Positions 1-12,114 of a DNA stretch of 64,000 nt are shown piece by piece. Made by a program: the position numbers and the translations under genes. Each line of letters begins with the position of its first letter. The stretch's first letter is position 1. Source of the DNA: Mycobacteroides sp. LB1 (lineage in GTDB: Bacteria > Actinomycetota > Actinomycetes > Mycobacteriales > Mycobacteriaceae); the NCBI RefSeq assembly GCF_013449725.1, contig NZ_JACCFF010000002.1, positions 1-64,000 on the forward strand, written 5' to 3'. The notes under the pieces were generated by a model, which saw nothing but the letters and a program-made list of their open reading frames with translations, ran no database searches and was not told the DNA's origin.

Positions 1-154
1 CTCCGTTGACGGTGCCCGCAGCAGCCAACACACCTGAGCGGTCACGCTCGTGGAGCAGCTCGAGGCTGCCGTCATCAAAAAAGGTGCTCAGCCGCAACAG
101 CGGATCACGCGGATCAAGCGATTCATCAATCGCCTCAGGAGCAAAGATCGTCAT
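1..154 (-). CDS. accD6: Acyl-CoA carboxylase carboxyltransferase (beta) subunit, AccD6-like, N-terminal fragment
   Basis: Only the first 51 codons lie in the window; the gene runs off the left edge. The start is the ATG at 154-152, with AGAGAGG six bases upstream. The peptide begins MTIFAPEAIDESLDPRDP and continues with LLHERDRSGVLAAAGTVNG, which matches my recollection of the N-terminus of mycobacterial AccD6, the carboxyltransferase that makes malonyl-CoA for the mycolic acid FAS-II system. In M. tuberculosis accD6 follows kasA-kasB; whether that holds here cannot be seen. Another AccD paralogue is possible because only the N-terminus is visible. Confidence 0.75.
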   Translation of the reverse strand, partial: MTIFAPEAIDESLDPRDPLLRLSTFFDDGSLELLHERDRSGVLAAAGTVNG

Positions 155-252
155 CTGCGGCCTCTCTGGTTGGCGTTGGCGGCACGAACAGAGCTGTCTG
201 AATGTTGATACCCCCGGCTCAAGAACGCCTAAAGAGCTGTCCCGGCGCGTAT

Positions 253-1473
253 CTAGAGCGCCGCGTACACCGCTTGCGCGAACTGAATATGCAACAGCTG
301 CAGTCGTAGCGTGGATGTGCTCGCCAGCGCGGCCTTGGGGTCCAGGTCGGGCATGCGCCACTGCGGCAGGAACATGAGAATCGCGTCGGCCTTCGGGTCG
401 GCATGCCACCAGGTGCCGAATGCTCCCGGCCAGCCGAAGGTGCCGGCGCCGCCCGGACCGAACAATGCGGCCTCGTTCGGATCGAGGACGACCGACAGGC
501 CAAGGCCGAATCCGCGTCCGGTCCAGTAGGGCAGGCCGAAGGACGGCAGTTTGCGCTGTGCAGGGGTGAGGCGGTTGGTGCGCAGCGCGGCCGTCGATTC
601 GGGGGACAGGATGCGCACTCCGTCGGCCTCGCCGCCACCCAGGAGTGCTCGCGCGAAGGCGAGGTAGTCGTGCGCGGTGCTCGCGAGTGCGCCGCCGCCG
701 CGGCACAGTGCCGGTGCTGAGGTGGGCATCGAAGTGAGATAGCCGCGGTCGGCCACCACAATTTGTTCGTCATCTCCGAGGCCATACAGGCGCGCCAATC
801 GGCTCGCCTTGTGTTCGGGAACGAAGAAGTCGGTATCGGACATGCCGAGCGGATCCAGGATTCGTTGACGCAGCAGCTCATTCAGTGGCCGCGCGGCCGC
901 GCGCGCGATGAGCAAGCCGAGCACATCGGTGGAATGGCTGTAGTGGAAGCGCTCTCCGGGCGGGTATACCAGCGGCAGCGCGGCGATCGCCGCGATCCAC
1001 TCGTCGGGTTCGGTGAACGCAGCCGTGTGCAGCGGCTGGTAGGCCTTCGCTATTGGTCCGGTCGAGATGAAGTCGTAGGTCAGCCCACTGCGGTGAGTCA
1101 ACAGATCCTCGACCGTGATGGTGCGTGGCGCCCGGAACGTGTCATCCAGCGAGCCGCCCGGGTCTGCGAGCACCCGCATCTGGGCGAACTCCGGCAGCCA
1201 GGTGGTGATCGGGTCGTTCAAGCGGATTGTGCCGTCGTCGACAAGAGCCATGGCCGCCGCGCTGATCACCGGTTTTGTCATGGACGCGATGCGGAAAATG
1301 GTGTTGTCGGCCATCCGCAGACCCGCGTCGACGTCGCGATGACCCACGGCGCCCAGGTGCCTGAGCTGCCCGCCCTGCCACACCAACGTCACCGCTCCGG
1401 CCAGAATGCGGTCATTTACCGCCGCTCGGATCGGGGCGAGAGCTGCGTCGAATGTGGACTCGAATTCGGGCAT
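253..1473 (-). CDS. Serine hydrolase of the class C beta-lactamase / esterase family
   Basis: A 406-residue protein with the beta-lactamase/penicillin-binding-protein fold. The SxxK nucleophile motif is S64-M-T-K67 (in FRIASMTKPV). The second motif is Y178-S-H180, in the context YSHSTDVLG, and a C-terminal Gly-rich segment (FGWPGAFGTWWHADP) takes the place of the KTG box. That combination is typical of family VIII carboxylesterases and EstB-like enzymes rather than true AmpC enzymes, so a role in ester or amide hydrolysis is more likely than clinical beta-lactam resistance (inference). There is no signal peptide, so it is probably cytoplasmic. It is divergent from the pyr operon and upstream of accD6 on the same strand, with a 98-nt gap to accD6. 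Confidence 0.85.
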   Translation of the reverse strand: MPEFESTFDAALAPIRAAVNDRILAGAVTLVWQGGQLRHLGAVGHRDVDAGLRMADNTIFRIASMTKPVISAAAMALVDDGTIRLNDPITTWLPEFAQMRVLADPGGSLDDTFRAPRTITVEDLLTHRSGLTYDFISTGPIAKAYQPLHTAAFTEPDEWIAAIAALPLVYPPGERFHYSHSTDVLGLLIARAAARPLNELLRQRILDPLGMSDTDFFVPEHKASRLARLYGLGDDEQIVVADRGYLTSMPTSAPALCRGGGALASTAHDYLAFARALLGGGEADGVRILSPESTAALRTNRLTPAQRKLPSFGLPYWTGRGFGLGLSVVLDPNEAALFGPGGAGTFGWPGAFGTWWHADPKADAILMFLPQWRMPDLDPKAALASTSTLRLQLLHIQFAQAVYAAL

Positions 1474-1536
1474 GACCCCATACTGTCAGTCGAGGCTGGC
1501 AGGTGCCCGGATGCTAAGCTCGCTCGCGGTAAGTGA

Positions 1537-3109
<1,573 letters not shown>

Positions 3110-3113
<4 letters not shown>

Positions 3114-4411
3114 GCGTGTTGATCAAAGGTGTGCGTCTCTACGGCGAGGGCGAGCAGGTTGACGTCCTGGTTGAGGACGGGCAGATCACCCGTATCGAGG
3201 CCGGTATTGGGCCGGGTATCGAAACCGAGGTCCACACGGCCATCGAAGCCCCCGGTCAGGTGCTACTGCCCGGGTTCGTCGACTTGCACACACACCTGCG
3301 TGAGCCAGGCCGTGAGGACACCGAGACCATCGACTCCGGTTCGGCGGCAGCCGCTCTGGGCGGGTACACCGCGGTCTTCGCGATGGCCAACACCAACCCG
3401 GTGGCCGACAGCCCCGTGGTGACCGATCACGTGTGGCAGCGCGGCCAGCAGGTGGGGTTGGTCGATGTGCATCCCGTGGGCGCCGTGACGGTCGGGCTGG
3501 AGGGCAAGCAGCTCACCGAGATGGGGATGATGGCCCGCGGCGCGGGCCGGGTGCGGATGTTCTCCGATGACGGCAAGTGCGTGCACGATCCGCTGGTGAT
3601 GCGACGTGCGCTGGAGTACGCCAAGGGTTTGGGGGTGCTCATCGCCCAGCATGCCGAGGAGCCGCGGCTCACCGTCGGCTCGGTGGCGCACGAGGGTGCC
3701 CACGCGGCTCGGTTGGGCTTAACCGGATGGCCTCGTGCCGCCGAAGAGTCCATTGTCGCGCGTGACGCCATCTTGTCCCGCGACACCGGCGCGCCCGTGC
3801 ACATCTGCCATGCCTCTACCGCGGGCACCGTCGAGTTGCTTAAATGGGCGAAGGGGCAAGGGATTTCCATCACTGCCGAGGTGACGCCGCATCACCTGCT
3901 GCTCGATGACAGTCGACTGGCCTCGTATGACGGCGTATATCGGGTGAATCCGCCGCTGCGTGAGTCCACCGACGCCGAAGCATTGCGACAGGCCCTCGCG
4001 GATGGGGTGATCGATTGTGTGGCAACCGATCACGCGCCGCACGCCGATCACGAGAAGTGCTGCGAGTTCGCCGCGGCCAGACCCGGGATGCTCGGATTGC
4101 AGACCGCGCTATCGGTGGTCGTGGAGACCATGGTGAAACCGGGGCTGCTTACCTGGCGCGATATCGCGCGGGTAATGAGCGAGCGCCCGGCGCAGATCGT
4201 CGGTCTGCCCGATCAGGGACGTCCGCTGGCGGTCGGGGAGCCCGCGAACCTGACCATCGTCGACCCCGATGCCACCTGGACCGTGCGCGGTGACGGGTTG
4301 GCCAGCAAGTCGGCCAACACGCCGTTCGAATCGATGACATTGCCCGCCACGGTGACCGCCACGCTGCTGCGGGGTCGTGTCACCGCACGGGACGGGAAGG
4401 TAACCGCATGA
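3110..4411 (+). CDS. pyrC: Dihydroorotase (type I)
   Basis: A 433-residue amidohydrolase that cyclises carbamoyl-aspartate to dihydroorotate. The metal site begins with [10 protein letters not shown] (H60, H62), and later metal or substrate residues are seen in [15 protein letters not shown] and [14 protein letters not shown]. Length and motifs fit the type I (allantoinase-like) dihydroorotases of actinobacteria, which are catalytically active. It starts inside the pyrB stop (ATGA) and its own stop overlaps the next gene (ATGA). Confidence 0.96.
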
Positions 4412-4905
4412 ACCACGGGGACTTCGTCGGTGCGCTGATCATGGCGGGCGCCTCGCTGACCTTGACCGTGCTGCTCATCCGCTTGATGTGGCGGGGCTGG
4501 CATGCACGCGCACAGCGGCAGGCCGACGTCGTCGGGGTGCTCCCGGCTGCACCCGATGAGCGCGGTGAGGTCGTCATCGAACCCGTGGAGGGGCTCTACG
4601 TCGGCAGCACCATCGCGCCGGACTGGCAAGACCGCATCGCCGTAGGGGATTTGGGCTACCGAACGAGCGCGACGCTGACCCGGTATACCGCCGGAATCCT
4701 GTTGGAACGCAGCGGAACCGGAGACATCTGGATACCCGCGGACGTCATCACCGAGATCCGCACCGCCAAGGCGCTGGCGGGCAAGGTACTTACCCACGAC
4801 GGCATTCTCGCCATTCGGTGGCGGTTGCCCTCGGGCACCGAGATCGACACCGGTTTTCTGGCCCGACCGCGAAGTGAATATCAAGAATGGAAGGTAGCGT
4901 CATGA
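4408..4905 (+). CDS. Membrane-anchored PH-like protein, Rv1382-type, in the pyr operon
   Basis: A 165-residue protein with one N-terminal transmembrane helix (about residues 7-27, [16 protein letters not shown]), followed by a soluble beta-rich domain resembling bacterial PH domains. The position between pyrC and carA is conserved in M. tuberculosis (Rv1382), but its function is unknown. It overlaps both neighbours by 4 nt (ATGA on each side), so it is made together with the pyrimidine enzymes. A role as membrane anchor or assembly factor for the pathway would be a guess. A paralogous architecture sits at 41031-41489 next to ribH. Confidence 0.85.
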   Translation: MNHGDFVGALIMAGASLTLTVLLIRLMWRGWHARAQRQADVVGVLPAAPDERGEVVIEPVEGLYVGSTIAPDWQDRIAVGDLGYRTSATLTRYTAGILLERSGTGDIWIPADVITEIRTAKALAGKVLTHDGILAIRWRLPSGTEIDTGFLARPRSEYQEWKVAS

Positions 4906-6077
4906 TCGATGAGCCGCTGGCGCGAAGAGGATACGGTCGCGACAAGGCGGTGCTCGTTCTCGAAGACGGGCGGGTATTCACCGGAAAGCCGTTCGGCGCG
5001 GTGGGGGAAACCCTTGGCGAGGCGGTCTTCTGCACGGCCATGTCGGGTTACCAGGAGACCCTGACCGACCCGAGTTACCACCGGCAGATCGTGGTGGCCA
5101 CCGCGCCGCAGATCGGTAACACCGGGTGGAATGACGAGGACGACGAGAGCCGCGGCGGCAAGATCTGGGTCGCCGGCTACGCGGTGCGCGATCCATCGAA
5201 CCGGGTATCGAATTGGCGTGCCAACGGTTCCCTCGACGACGCGCTCAAGGGGCAGCACATCGTCGGTATCGCGGGAATCGACACCCGCGCCGTGGTCCGC
5301 CACCTGCGCACCCGTGGATCGATGAAGGCGGGCATCTTCAGCGGGACCGTGGCAGACGCACCCACCGACTTCCTGCTCTCGCGCGTCAACGGCCAACCCA
5401 GCATGCTGGGCGCGGATCTGGCCGGCGAAGTAAGTACGGCCAGCACGTATACCGTGGAACCCGATGGTGCGCACCGGTTCACCGTGGCGGCTCTGGATCT
5501 GGGCATCAAGACCAACACCCCGCGTAATTTCGCGGCGCGCGGTATTCGCGTGCAGGTGGTGCCGTCGTCCATCAGTCCCGACGAGCTGCTCGCACTCGCG
5601 CCCGACGGCGTCTTCCTCTCCAACGGGCCGGGAGATCCGGCCACCGCGGACCATGTGGTCGCAGTGACGCAAGCAGTGCTGGAGCGGCGAATCCCGTTGT
5701 TCGGCATCTGCTTCGGCAATCAGCTGCTGGGCAGGGCACTGGGGCGGTCCACCTACAAGATGACGTTCGGGCACCGCGGTATCAATGTCCCGGTCATCGA
5801 CCACACCACGGGCCGGGTCGCGATCACCGCCCAGAACCACGGGTTCGCGCTGGAAGGCGAGGCGGGCGAGCAGTTCGACACGCCCTTCGGGCGGGCCGAG
5901 GTCAGCCACACCTGCGCCAACGACGGCGTCGTGGAAGGGATCCGGCTGTTGGACGGGTCGGCGTTCTCGGTGCAGTACCACCCCGAGGCGGCGGCCGGGC
6001 CTCATGACGCTGAATACCTCTTCGACCAATTCGTATCCGCATTGGAAACAAGCTTGGAAGGCCGGGGTAACCGCTGA
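4902..6077 (+). CDS. carA: Carbamoyl-phosphate synthase small (glutaminase) subunit
   Basis: A 391-residue subunit that supplies ammonia from glutamine to CarB. The class I amidotransferase site is visible: [10 protein letters not shown] carries the nucleophilic Cys, and [12 protein letters not shown] the His and Glu. I chose the ATG at 4902, which overlaps the previous stop as ATGA and has GGAAGG upstream; an in-frame ATG at 4887 is possible. Relative to M. tuberculosis CarA (starting [11 protein letters not shown]) there is an N-terminal extension of about a dozen residues, [14 protein letters not shown]. Most of that extension is encoded by a copy of the interspersed 22-bp repeat. Confidence 0.95.
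   Translation: MIDEPLARRGYGRDKAVLVLEDGRVFTGKPFGAVGETLGEAVFCTAMSGYQETLTDPSYHRQIVVATAPQIGNTGWNDEDDESRGGKIWVAGYAVRDPSNRVSNWRANGSLDDALKGQHIVGIAGIDTRAVVRHLRTRGSMKAGIFSGTVADAPTDFLLSRVNGQPSMLGADLAGEVSTASTYTVEPDGAHRFTVAALDLGIKTNTPRNFAARGIRVQVVPSSISPDELLALAPDGVFLSNGPGDPATADHVVAVTQAVLERRIPLFGICFGNQLLGRALGRSTYKMTFGHRGINVPVIDHTTGRVAITAQNHGFALEGEAGEQFDTPFGRAEVSHTCANDGVVEGIRLLDGSAFSVQYHPEAAAGPHDAEYLFDQFVSALETSLEGRGNR
4908..4929 (+). repeat. 22-bp interspersed repeat, copy inside the carA N-terminus
   Basis: It matches the repeat consensus (core GAGCCGCTTGCGCGAAGAG) at 21 of 22 positions, with one T-to-G change. It is read in frame as part of carA codons 3-10 (DEPLARR), in an extension not found in M. tuberculosis CarA. 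Confidence 0.8.
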
Positions 6078-9000
6078 TGCCACGTCGCACAGACCTCAAC
6101 CACATCCTGGTCATCGGGTCCGGCCCCATCGTGATCGGCCAGGCCTGTGAGTTCGACTACTCGGGCACCCAGGCCTGTCGCGTGCTGCGCGCCGAGGGAC
6201 TGCAGGTCAGCCTCGTCAACTCCAACCCAGCCACGATCATGACCGACCCCGAGTACGCCGATAACACCTATGTCGAGCCCATCACCGCTGAGTTCGTCGA
6301 GAAAGTTCTTGCCGCACAAGCCGAGAAGGGCAACAAGATTGACGCCCTGCTGCCCACACTGGGCGGTCAGACTGCGTTGAACACCGCGGTCGCGCTGTAC
6401 GAAAACGGCGCGCTGGAGCGGTACGGAGTCGAGCTCATCGGCGCTAATTTCGAGGCCATCCAGCGCGGCGAGGACCGCCAGCAATTCAAGGATATCGTCG
6501 CCAAAGTTGGTGGAGAGTCGGCGAAGTCCCGCGTCTGTTTCACCATGGAAGAGGTCCGGGAAACGGTTGCCGACCTCGGCCTGCCGGTTGTCGTGCGCCC
6601 CTCCTTCACCATGGGTGGGCTGGGCTCCGGCATGGCGCACACCGCCGAGGAAGTTGAGCGGATAGCAGGAGAGGGTCTTGCGGCCTCCCCGTCGGCCAAT
6701 GTGCTCATCGAGGAATCGATCTACGGCTGGAAGGAATTCGAGCTTGAGCTGATGCGTGATAGCCGCGACAACGTGGTCGTCGTCTGCTCGATCGAGAACG
6801 TCGACCCGATGGGTGTGCACACCGGGGACTCGGTGACCGTGGCACCCGCAATGACGCTGACGGACCGCGAGTACCAGAAGATGCGCGATCTGGGAATCGC
6901 GATCCTGCGCGAGGTGGGTGTCGATACCGGCGGGTGCAATATCCAGTTCGCGATCGACCCCCACGACGGGCGCCTCATTGTCATCGAGATGAATCCCCGT
7001 GTGTCCCGATCGAGTGCGTTGGCCTCCAAGGCGACCGGGTTCCCCATCGCGAAGATCGCCGCGAAGCTGGCGATCGGATACAGGCTCGACGAGATCGTCA
7101 ACGACATCACCAAGGAGACGCCGGCCTGTTTCGAGCCGACCCTCGACTACGTGGTGGTCAAGGCACCCCGGTTCGCCTTCGAGAAGTTCCCGGGCGCCGA
7201 CGCCACGTTGACCACCACCATGAAATCGGTGGGCGAGGCGATGTCCCTGGGCCGCAACTTCTCTGAAGCGCTCGGCAAGGTGATGCGCTCGTTGGAGACC
7301 GCGGAGGCCGGGTTCTGGACCGATAACGCGGGCCCCGTGGAGGATATGGATGCGTTCCTGCGGGAGCTGCGGGTACCGCGCGAGGGGCGGCTTTACGGCA
7401 TTCAACGCGCGCTGGCCGCGGGCGCCAGCGTCGAGCGGCTGGCCGAGGTCACCGGCGTGGACCCCTGGTTCGTGGAGGAGATCGCCCAGATCGACAACCT
7501 CGGCACCGAACTGCGCGAGGCACCCATCCTCGACGAGGAGCTGCTGCGACGCGCCAAGCACTACGGGTTGTCCGATCGCCAGATCGCGGCGCTCCGCCCG
7601 GAATTGGCGGGGGAGAACGGGGTTCGGTCGCTGCGGCACCGGATGGGCATCCGGCCGGTGTACAAGACCGTCGACACCTGCGCCGCCGAATTCGAGGCGA
7701 AGACTCCGTATCACTACTCGAGCTACGAGTTGGATCCTGCCGCGGAATCCGAGGTGGCCCCGCAGACTGAGCGGCCCAAGGTGCTCATCCTCGGATCGGG
7801 CCCCAACCGCATCGGGCAGGGCATCGAGTTCGACTACAGCTGCGTGCATGCGGCAACCACGCTGTCGGAGGCCGGTTTCGAGACCATCATGGTCAACTGC
7901 AACCCGGAGACGGTGTCCACCGATTACGACACCGCCGACCGCCTCTACTTCGAGCCGCTGACCTTTGAGGACGTGCTCGAGGTTTACCACGCCGAGTCGG
8001 AATCCGGACGGGGCGGACCAGGCGTCGTCGGCGTCATCGTGCAGCTCGGGGGGCAGACGCCGCTGGGGCTGGCCAAGCGCCTGGCCGACGCGGGTGTTCC
8101 GGTGGTGGGCACCAGCCCGGCCGCGATCGACCGCGCCGAGGATCGCGGTGTGTTCGGCGAGCTGCTGGTATCCGCTGGGCTGCCCGCCCCGCGTTTCGGC
8201 ACCGCAACGACATTCGAGCAGGCCAGGCAGATCGCCGCCGACATCGGATACCCGGTGCTGGTGCGGCCGTCCTACGTGCTGGGCGGCCGGGGCATGGAGA
8301 TCGTCTACGACGAGGACACGCTGCAGGGCTATATCACCCGCGCCACTCAGCTCTCGCCCGAGCACCCGGTGCTGGTAGACCGCTTCTTGGAAGACGCCAT
8401 CGAGATCGACGTCGACGCGCTATGCGATGGCACCGAGGTGTACCTCGGCGGGGTCATGGAGCACATCGAGGAAGCCGGTATCCACTCCGGCGACTCGGCC
8501 TGTGCGCTGCCACCGGTCACCCTGGGCCGCAGCGATATTGAAAAAGTGCGAAGTGCGACAGAATCCATCGCACACGGTATCGGCGTCGTTGGCTTGCTCA
8601 ACGTGCAGTACGCGCTCAAGGACGATGTGCTCTACGTCTTGGAGGCCAACCCTCGGGCGAGCCGCACCGTGCCCTTTGTCTCGAAGGCGACAGCGGTGCC
8701 GCTTGCGAAGGCATGCGCGCGGATCATGTTGGGCGCCACCATCGCCGGACTGCGGGAGGAAGGCTTACTGCCCGCCAAGGGCGACGGCGCCACCATCCCT
8801 AGCGGTGCCCCGGTGGCGGTCAAGGAGGCCGTGCTGCCGTTCCACCGGTTCCGCAAGGCTGATGGCAGCCAAGTCGATTCCCTGTTGGGTCCCGAGATGA
8901 AGTCCACCGGCGAGGTCATGGGTATCGACGCCGATTTCGGCAGTGCATTCGCCAAGAGTCAGACCGCGGCGTACGGGTCGCTTCCCAAGGAAGGCACCAT

Positions 9001-9415
9001 CTTCGTTTCGGTGGCCAACCGTGACAAGCGCTCGCTGGTGTTCCCGGTAAAGAGACTGGCAGATCTGGGATTCAAGGTGCTGGCGACCGAAGGCACGGCA
9101 GAGATGCTGCGTCGCAACGGAATACCATGCGAAGAGGTTCGCAAGCACTACGAGAGCGTCGGGGAGGGGCGGCCCGCGAAGTCGGCAGTGGACGTCATCA
9201 AGTCCGGCGAGGTCGCGATGGTTATCAACACCCCGTACGGGAACTCCGGCCCTCGTATTGACGGCTACGAAATCCGTTCCGCTGCCGTATCGATGAACAT
9301 CCCATGCATCACCACGGTGCAGGGCGCGTCGGCCGCGGTGCAGGGAATCGAGGCCGGTATCCGCGGCGATATCGGAGTGCGGTCACTTCAGGAACTCCAC
9401 GCGGGCTTGCGATGA
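6077..9415 (+). CDS. carB: Carbamoyl-phosphate synthase large subunit
   Basis: A 1112-residue protein of full family length with two homologous ATP-grasp halves. The N-half begins [22 protein letters not shown] and the second half starts near residue 570 with [20 protein letters not shown]. The MGS-like allosteric domain is at the C-terminus (from about residue 975, [16 protein letters not shown]). It makes carbamoyl phosphate from bicarbonate, ATP and CarA-derived ammonia for pyrimidines and arginine. Its ATG shares one base with the carA stop (TGATG), and its stop TGA is overlapped by the start of a 33-codon repeat ORF. Confidence 0.97.
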   Translation: MPRRTDLNHILVIGSGPIVIGQACEFDYSGTQACRVLRAEGLQVSLVNSNPATIMTDPEYADNTYVEPITAEFVEKVLAAQAEKGNKIDALLPTLGGQTALNTAVALYENGALERYGVELIGANFEAIQRGEDRQQFKDIVAKVGGESAKSRVCFTMEEVRETVADLGLPVVVRPSFTMGGLGSGMAHTAEEVERIAGEGLAASPSANVLIEESIYGWKEFELELMRDSRDNVVVVCSIENVDPMGVHTGDSVTVAPAMTLTDREYQKMRDLGIAILREVGVDTGGCNIQFAIDPHDGRLIVIEMNPRVSRSSALASKATGFPIAKIAAKLAIGYRLDEIVNDITKETPACFEPTLDYVVVKAPRFAFEKFPGADATLTTTMKSVGEAMSLGRNFSEALGKVMRSLETAEAGFWTDNAGPVEDMDAFLRELRVPREGRLYGIQRALAAGASVERLAEVTGVDPWFVEEIAQIDNLGTELREAPILDEELLRRAKHYGLSDRQIAALRPELAGENGVRSLRHRMGIRPVYKTVDTCAAEFEAKTPYHYSSYELDPAAESEVAPQTERPKVLILGSGPNRIGQGIEFDYSCVHAATTLSEAGFETIMVNCNPETVSTDYDTADRLYFEPLTFEDVLEVYHAESESGRGGPGVVGVIVQLGGQTPLGLAKRLADAGVPVVGTSPAAIDRAEDRGVFGELLVSAGLPAPRFGTATTFEQARQIAADIGYPVLVRPSYVLGGRGMEIVYDEDTLQGYITRATQLSPEHPVLVDRFLEDAIEIDVDALCDGTEVYLGGVMEHIEEAGIHSGDSACALPPVTLGRSDIEKVRSATESIAHGIGVVGLLNVQYALKDDVLYVLEANPRASRTVPFVSKATAVPLAKACARIMLGATIAGLREEGLLPAKGDGATIPSGAPVAVKEAVLPFHRFRKADGSQVDSLLGPEMKSTGEVMGIDADFGSAFAKSQTAAYGSLPKEGTIFVSVANRDKRSLVFPVKRLADLGFKVLATEGTAEMLRRNGIPCEEVRKHYESVGEGRPAKSAVDVIKSGEVAMVINTPYGNSGPRIDGYEIRSAAVSMNIPCITTVQGASAAVQGIEAGIRGDIGVRSLQELHAGLR

Positions 9416-9498
9416 GCCGCTTGCGCGAAGAGAGTCAGGTCCCGATGAGCCGCTTGCGCGAAGAGGGTCAGGTCCCGATGAGCCGCTTGCGCGAAGAG
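9411..9498 (+). repeat. Three tandem copies of the 22-bp repeat (33-bp period) between carB and pyrF
   Basis: Identical 22-bp units lie at 9411-9432, 9444-9465 and 9477-9498. The first two are each followed by an 11-bp spacer, AGTCAGGTCCC or GGTCAGGTCCC, so the period is exactly 33 bp, or 11 codons. All units are on the plus strand. Single copies of the same unit occur at 4908, 16958 (inverted) and 22664. Confidence 0.95.
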
Positions 9499-9513
9499 CG
9501 GTGGGGCCGGTGA
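9412..9513 (+). CDS. 33-codon mini-ORF built from three 11-residue repeats, between carB and pyrF
   Basis: The reading frame gives [11 protein letters not shown], then [11 protein letters not shown], then [11 protein letters not shown] and stop. Its ATG overlaps the carB stop as ATGA (9412-9415). Its TGA overlaps the pyrF GTG start as GTGA (9510-9513). It therefore continues the unbroken chain of overlapping starts and stops in this operon, so ribosomes could pass from carB through it to pyrF. The peptide is highly charged, and each repeat begins with a potential start Met. No homologue is known to me. It may be a real small protein, a coupling device, or a by-product of repeat expansion. Confidence 0.5.
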   Translation: MSRLREESQVPMSRLREEGQVPMSRLREERWGR

Positions 9514-10328
9514 GCTTCGGCGCACGGCTGCAGGCCGCCACCGCCGCCCGTGGCCCGTTGTGTGTCGGCATCGACCCGCATCCGGAGCTACTGCGTTCCT
9601 GGGGATTGGAGGCCGATTCCGACGGCCTGGCCAGATTCAGCGATGTCTGCGTCGAAGCCTTCCGCGAGGTGGCGATCGTCAAACCACAGGTGGCGTTCTT
9701 CGAAACCTATGGGGCGGCCGGTTATTCGGTCCTTGAGCAGACCATTGCGGGACTGCGTGAGGCCGGCGTGCTGGTGCTCTCGGACGCCAAACGCGGAGAT
9801 ATCGGATCGACCATGGCGGCGTACGCGCAGGCGTGGCTAGGAAGCTCGCCGTTGAGCTCCGATGCGGTGACCGCCTCGCCGTATCTAGGATTTGGGTCCC
9901 TGTCGCCGCTGCTGGACCTTGCGCACGAGCGCGAGCGCGGTGTCTTCGTTCTCGCGGCGACATCCAACCCGGAAGCGCCGCCGGTGCAGCGTGCCCATGC
10001 CTCGGGTTCGACCGTCGCACAGTCGATGGTGGATCAGGTGGCAGCTCTCAATGCCGCCGCCGACGGTCCCGGATCGGTGGGTGTTGTGGTGGGCGTAACC
10101 GTCACCGATCCGCCGGACCTCTCGTCGATCGGTGGTCCTGTGCTTGTTCCCGGGCTCGGAGCCCAGGGGGGCAGGCCCGAGGATTTGCGTGGTCTGGGTG
10201 GCGCTCCGGGCCGGCTGCTGCTTCCCGCGGTCTCGCGCGAAGTGCTGCGTGCCGGGCCGGATGTGGCGGCGCTCCGTGCAGCCGTCGACCGGTTACGTGA
10301 CAGCGTCGCTTACCTGCTGGCCGAGTGA
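9510..10328 (+). CDS. pyrF: Orotidine 5'-phosphate decarboxylase
   Basis: A 272-residue enzyme that decarboxylates OMP to UMP, the last step of the pathway. It belongs to the longer group of OMP decarboxylases found in mycobacteria. The signature [12 protein letters not shown] carries the catalytic Asp/Lys pair, and [11 protein letters not shown] is at the N-terminus. I chose the GTG at 9510 ([15 protein letters not shown]) because it overlaps the preceding mini-ORF stop; a GTG at 9501 is an alternative. Its last 19 nt overlap the convergent acyltransferase gene. pyrD and pyrE are not in the window. Confidence 0.94.
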   Translation: MSFGARLQAATAARGPLCVGIDPHPELLRSWGLEADSDGLARFSDVCVEAFREVAIVKPQVAFFETYGAAGYSVLEQTIAGLREAGVLVLSDAKRGDIGSTMAAYAQAWLGSSPLSSDAVTASPYLGFGSLSPLLDLAHERERGVFVLAATSNPEAPPVQRAHASGSTVAQSMVDQVAALNAAADGPGSVGVVVGVTVTDPPDLSSIGGPVLVPGLGAQGGRPEDLRGLGGAPGRLLLPAVSREVLRAGPDVAALRAAVDRLRDSVAYLLAE

Positions 10329-11635
10329 ACGGTGACGATCGGCCGATCGTCTGATGGCCTAACAATGTTGCAAGGCAATGATTTTCGGCTCAACATTCGC
10401 GCGACGGCCAGCGGTATGAGTGAGGCGATCACGATCCACCGTCCTAGTGGGGTGAACCCACCCCAAGCCGGATCGATGACGTAGATCCGGGTGTACACGA
10501 GCGTCAATATCGCGCCGATCAGCACAAGAACGCCGACAGCGATATCGCGGCTTTTGTTCATGGGGGGCACGGGGCGGTCCCACCACGGCAGTGCTCTGCG
10601 CTCGGTCGCCCGCAGCGGCACGAAAAGGATGGCCACGATGGCGCACACGATGGACAGTCGCAGCATGTTCCCCGGCCAGTACCAGGCGCTGTGCGGGCTC
10701 ACCAGCCCGATGCGAAGGGCAAGGTAGATCCCGTAGGACAGCAGGAAGGTGATCACCCAGTGCCACAGGTAGATCGTCATGCTGCCGCTGTTGCACAGTT
10801 CGAGGAACCGCCACGTCCGCGCGCCCTGCGCCCAACGATTGATGGCCGGCGCGAACGCGATCACCACCAGGCATTGAACGATTGCACTCGCTGCGAGTAA
10901 CAAGGTCGGCGGCATGTTGGCGATCAGCCCCGACGGATACGGTCCCAGGATGGCGAGCGCCACGGTCGCGGCCAGGGCGGCCGTCGCGCCTCCCCACGCC
11001 ACTTGGCGGGGGATGAGCTTGCGTTGATACCCGATTCCCAATGCGGCGGGGACGAGCCACATGAAGATCATGTTGATCCAGCCGGTCGCGTGCCATGTGT
11101 TCGTGATGACGCTGATCGTGTCGACCAGTGCGGTGAGCAGGCACATCATCGCGACGAACCAGCTCAGGTGGCATCCGGTGCGGATGCGGGCCAGCCACGG
11201 CAGGAACGCCAGTGTCAGCAGGTAGGCCCCCACGTACCAAAGCAGCTCGATATGCCTTTTTTCGAGATAGAGGAGCTCGCGAGTGTTGCCGAGTATGAAG
11301 TGCAGCAAGGTGGTCACCAGCGCGACGAAGGCGAGGAAATAGAACACCGGGCGGAAGAGCCGCGTGGCACGGCTCATCAGGAATTGCCCCCAGGATTTAC
11401 CGGCTTCCCAGGAATGAAGATTTGCTGCGGCGCCAGCGAAGAAGAACAGCGGCATCAGCGGGATCAGCCAAAACAGCCAATGCACGCCGTAGTTCGCTGA
11501 CATGGCGGGTTTGCCCTTGACGAGGGTAGGGCTACCCGCGAGGACGTGGTAGGCCACGACCGTGGCCAGCGACACGAGCCTCGCGGCGTCCAATACCCGA
11601 TCACGCTCACGTGATGGGTGCACCTGGTCACCCAT
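10310..11635 (-). CDS. Acyltransferase 3 family integral membrane protein
   Basis: About 441 residues with roughly ten hydrophobic helices. The N-terminal pattern [20 protein letters not shown] carries the conserved early Arg and His of acyltransferase-3 (OafA/YrhL-type) proteins, which move acyl groups onto cell-envelope sugars or lipids. The start is uncertain: the ATG at 11635 has TAGGG upstream, while a GTG at 11683 would add 16 residues. It occupies the position held by PE15/PPE20 in M. tuberculosis. It is convergent with pyrF (19-nt overlap) and divergent from mihF. The acyl donor and acceptor cannot be told from sequence. Confidence 0.85.
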   Translation of the reverse strand: MGDQVHPSRERDRVLDAARLVSLATVVAYHVLAGSPTLVKGKPAMSANYGVHWLFWLIPLMPLFFFAGAAANLHSWEAGKSWGQFLMSRATRLFRPVFYFLAFVALVTTLLHFILGNTRELLYLEKRHIELLWYVGAYLLTLAFLPWLARIRTGCHLSWFVAMMCLLTALVDTISVITNTWHATGWINMIFMWLVPAALGIGYQRKLIPRQVAWGGATAALAATVALAILGPYPSGLIANMPPTLLLAASAIVQCLVVIAFAPAINRWAQGARTWRFLELCNSGSMTIYLWHWVITFLLSYGIYLALRIGLVSPHSAWYWPGNMLRLSIVCAIVAILFVPLRATERRALPWWDRPVPPMNKSRDIAVGVLVLIGAILTLVYTRIYVIDPAWGGFTPLGRWIVIASLIPLAVARMLSRKSLPCNIVRPSDDRPIVTVHSASR

Positions 11636-11683
11636 ATGTCGCACCCTACCCAGCAACTGTTGCGCCTTGCTAAGCAACTTCAC

Positions 11684-11704
11684 GGACGCCTATCGACGGC
11701 GTCC
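11684..11704. promoter_or_regulatory. Perfect 7-bp inverted repeat upstream of the acyltransferase gene
   Basis: GGACGCC and GGCGTCC flank a 7-nt centre (TATCGAC). It lies just upstream of the acyltransferase start on the minus strand. It could be an operator or a 5'-UTR hairpin; no regulator is evident next to it. Confidence 0.4.
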
Positions 11705-12114
11705 TCACCTGCGTCTCTTCAACTGGACGCGGCCGTCTCTTCAACTGGACGTGGCCGGGTCGCGACACGCGCAACACGAGATTCACACAAGATTTTCAGT
11801 TTGCCCTCATGGCAATCACGGTTTGCTTGTCTCCGGTTCGAGTATAAGAACTGTAGAGGTAGCGAATCGGGAGCGAAATACGTTGAGCAGCAGTATCTTT
11901 CATTTCCGACCTGGAGAAATGTCGGGTGATACGGCGCGGGCGCGATAGTTGCTCGACATGATCGCCCGCGGCGCCTCTAGCAGGCGATTTTCACCGACTA
12001 ACAGGGGGTGGGGTTCACATTTGTCGGCTGGCGTGGGTACGGTCGCTGTCGCTGGCTGGTTGTGTTTCCAGCCGAACAGAAAAACCGAAGAGTTTCGTAT
12101 GAGACGGAGGAATC
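11705..12114 (+). other. Long intergenic leader upstream of mihF with repeats and hairpins
   Basis: This 410-nt stretch has no convincing gene and is richer in A+T than its neighbours. It holds a tandem 22-bp direct repeat (11712-11733 and 11734-11755, beginning CGTCTCTTCAACTGGACG, one mismatch). A -10-like TATAAG is at 11843. An imperfect GC-rich dyad spans about 11933-11977, and a perfect GGCTGG/CCAGCC hairpin is at 12054-12073. These point to a long structured mihF 5' UTR or a small RNA, but neither can be shown from sequence alone. Confidence 0.45.

Noticed and set aside
270..282. 13-bp match to the core of the interspersed repeat (CCGCTTGCGCGAA) at the 3' end of the beta-lactamase-like gene
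   Set aside because: Flanking bases do not match the unit, and the sequence encodes the expected C-terminus; a remnant cannot be excluded.
6002..8365. Long open frame of nearly 800 codons opposite carB
   Set aside because: It is a GC-skew shadow of carB; the composition is Gln/His/Arg-rich, it has no domain, and carB itself is certain.
9411..9498. Three regularly spaced repeats resembling a short CRISPR array
   Set aside because: The spacers are nearly identical 11-mers, the unit is read in frame as a peptide, and no cas genes are present.
11880..12114. Longer mIHF start upstream of 12115, as in older M. tuberculosis annotation
   Set aside because: The region has stop codons in frame and a good ribosome binding site directly before the GTG at 12115; the 105-residue form matches the functional protein.
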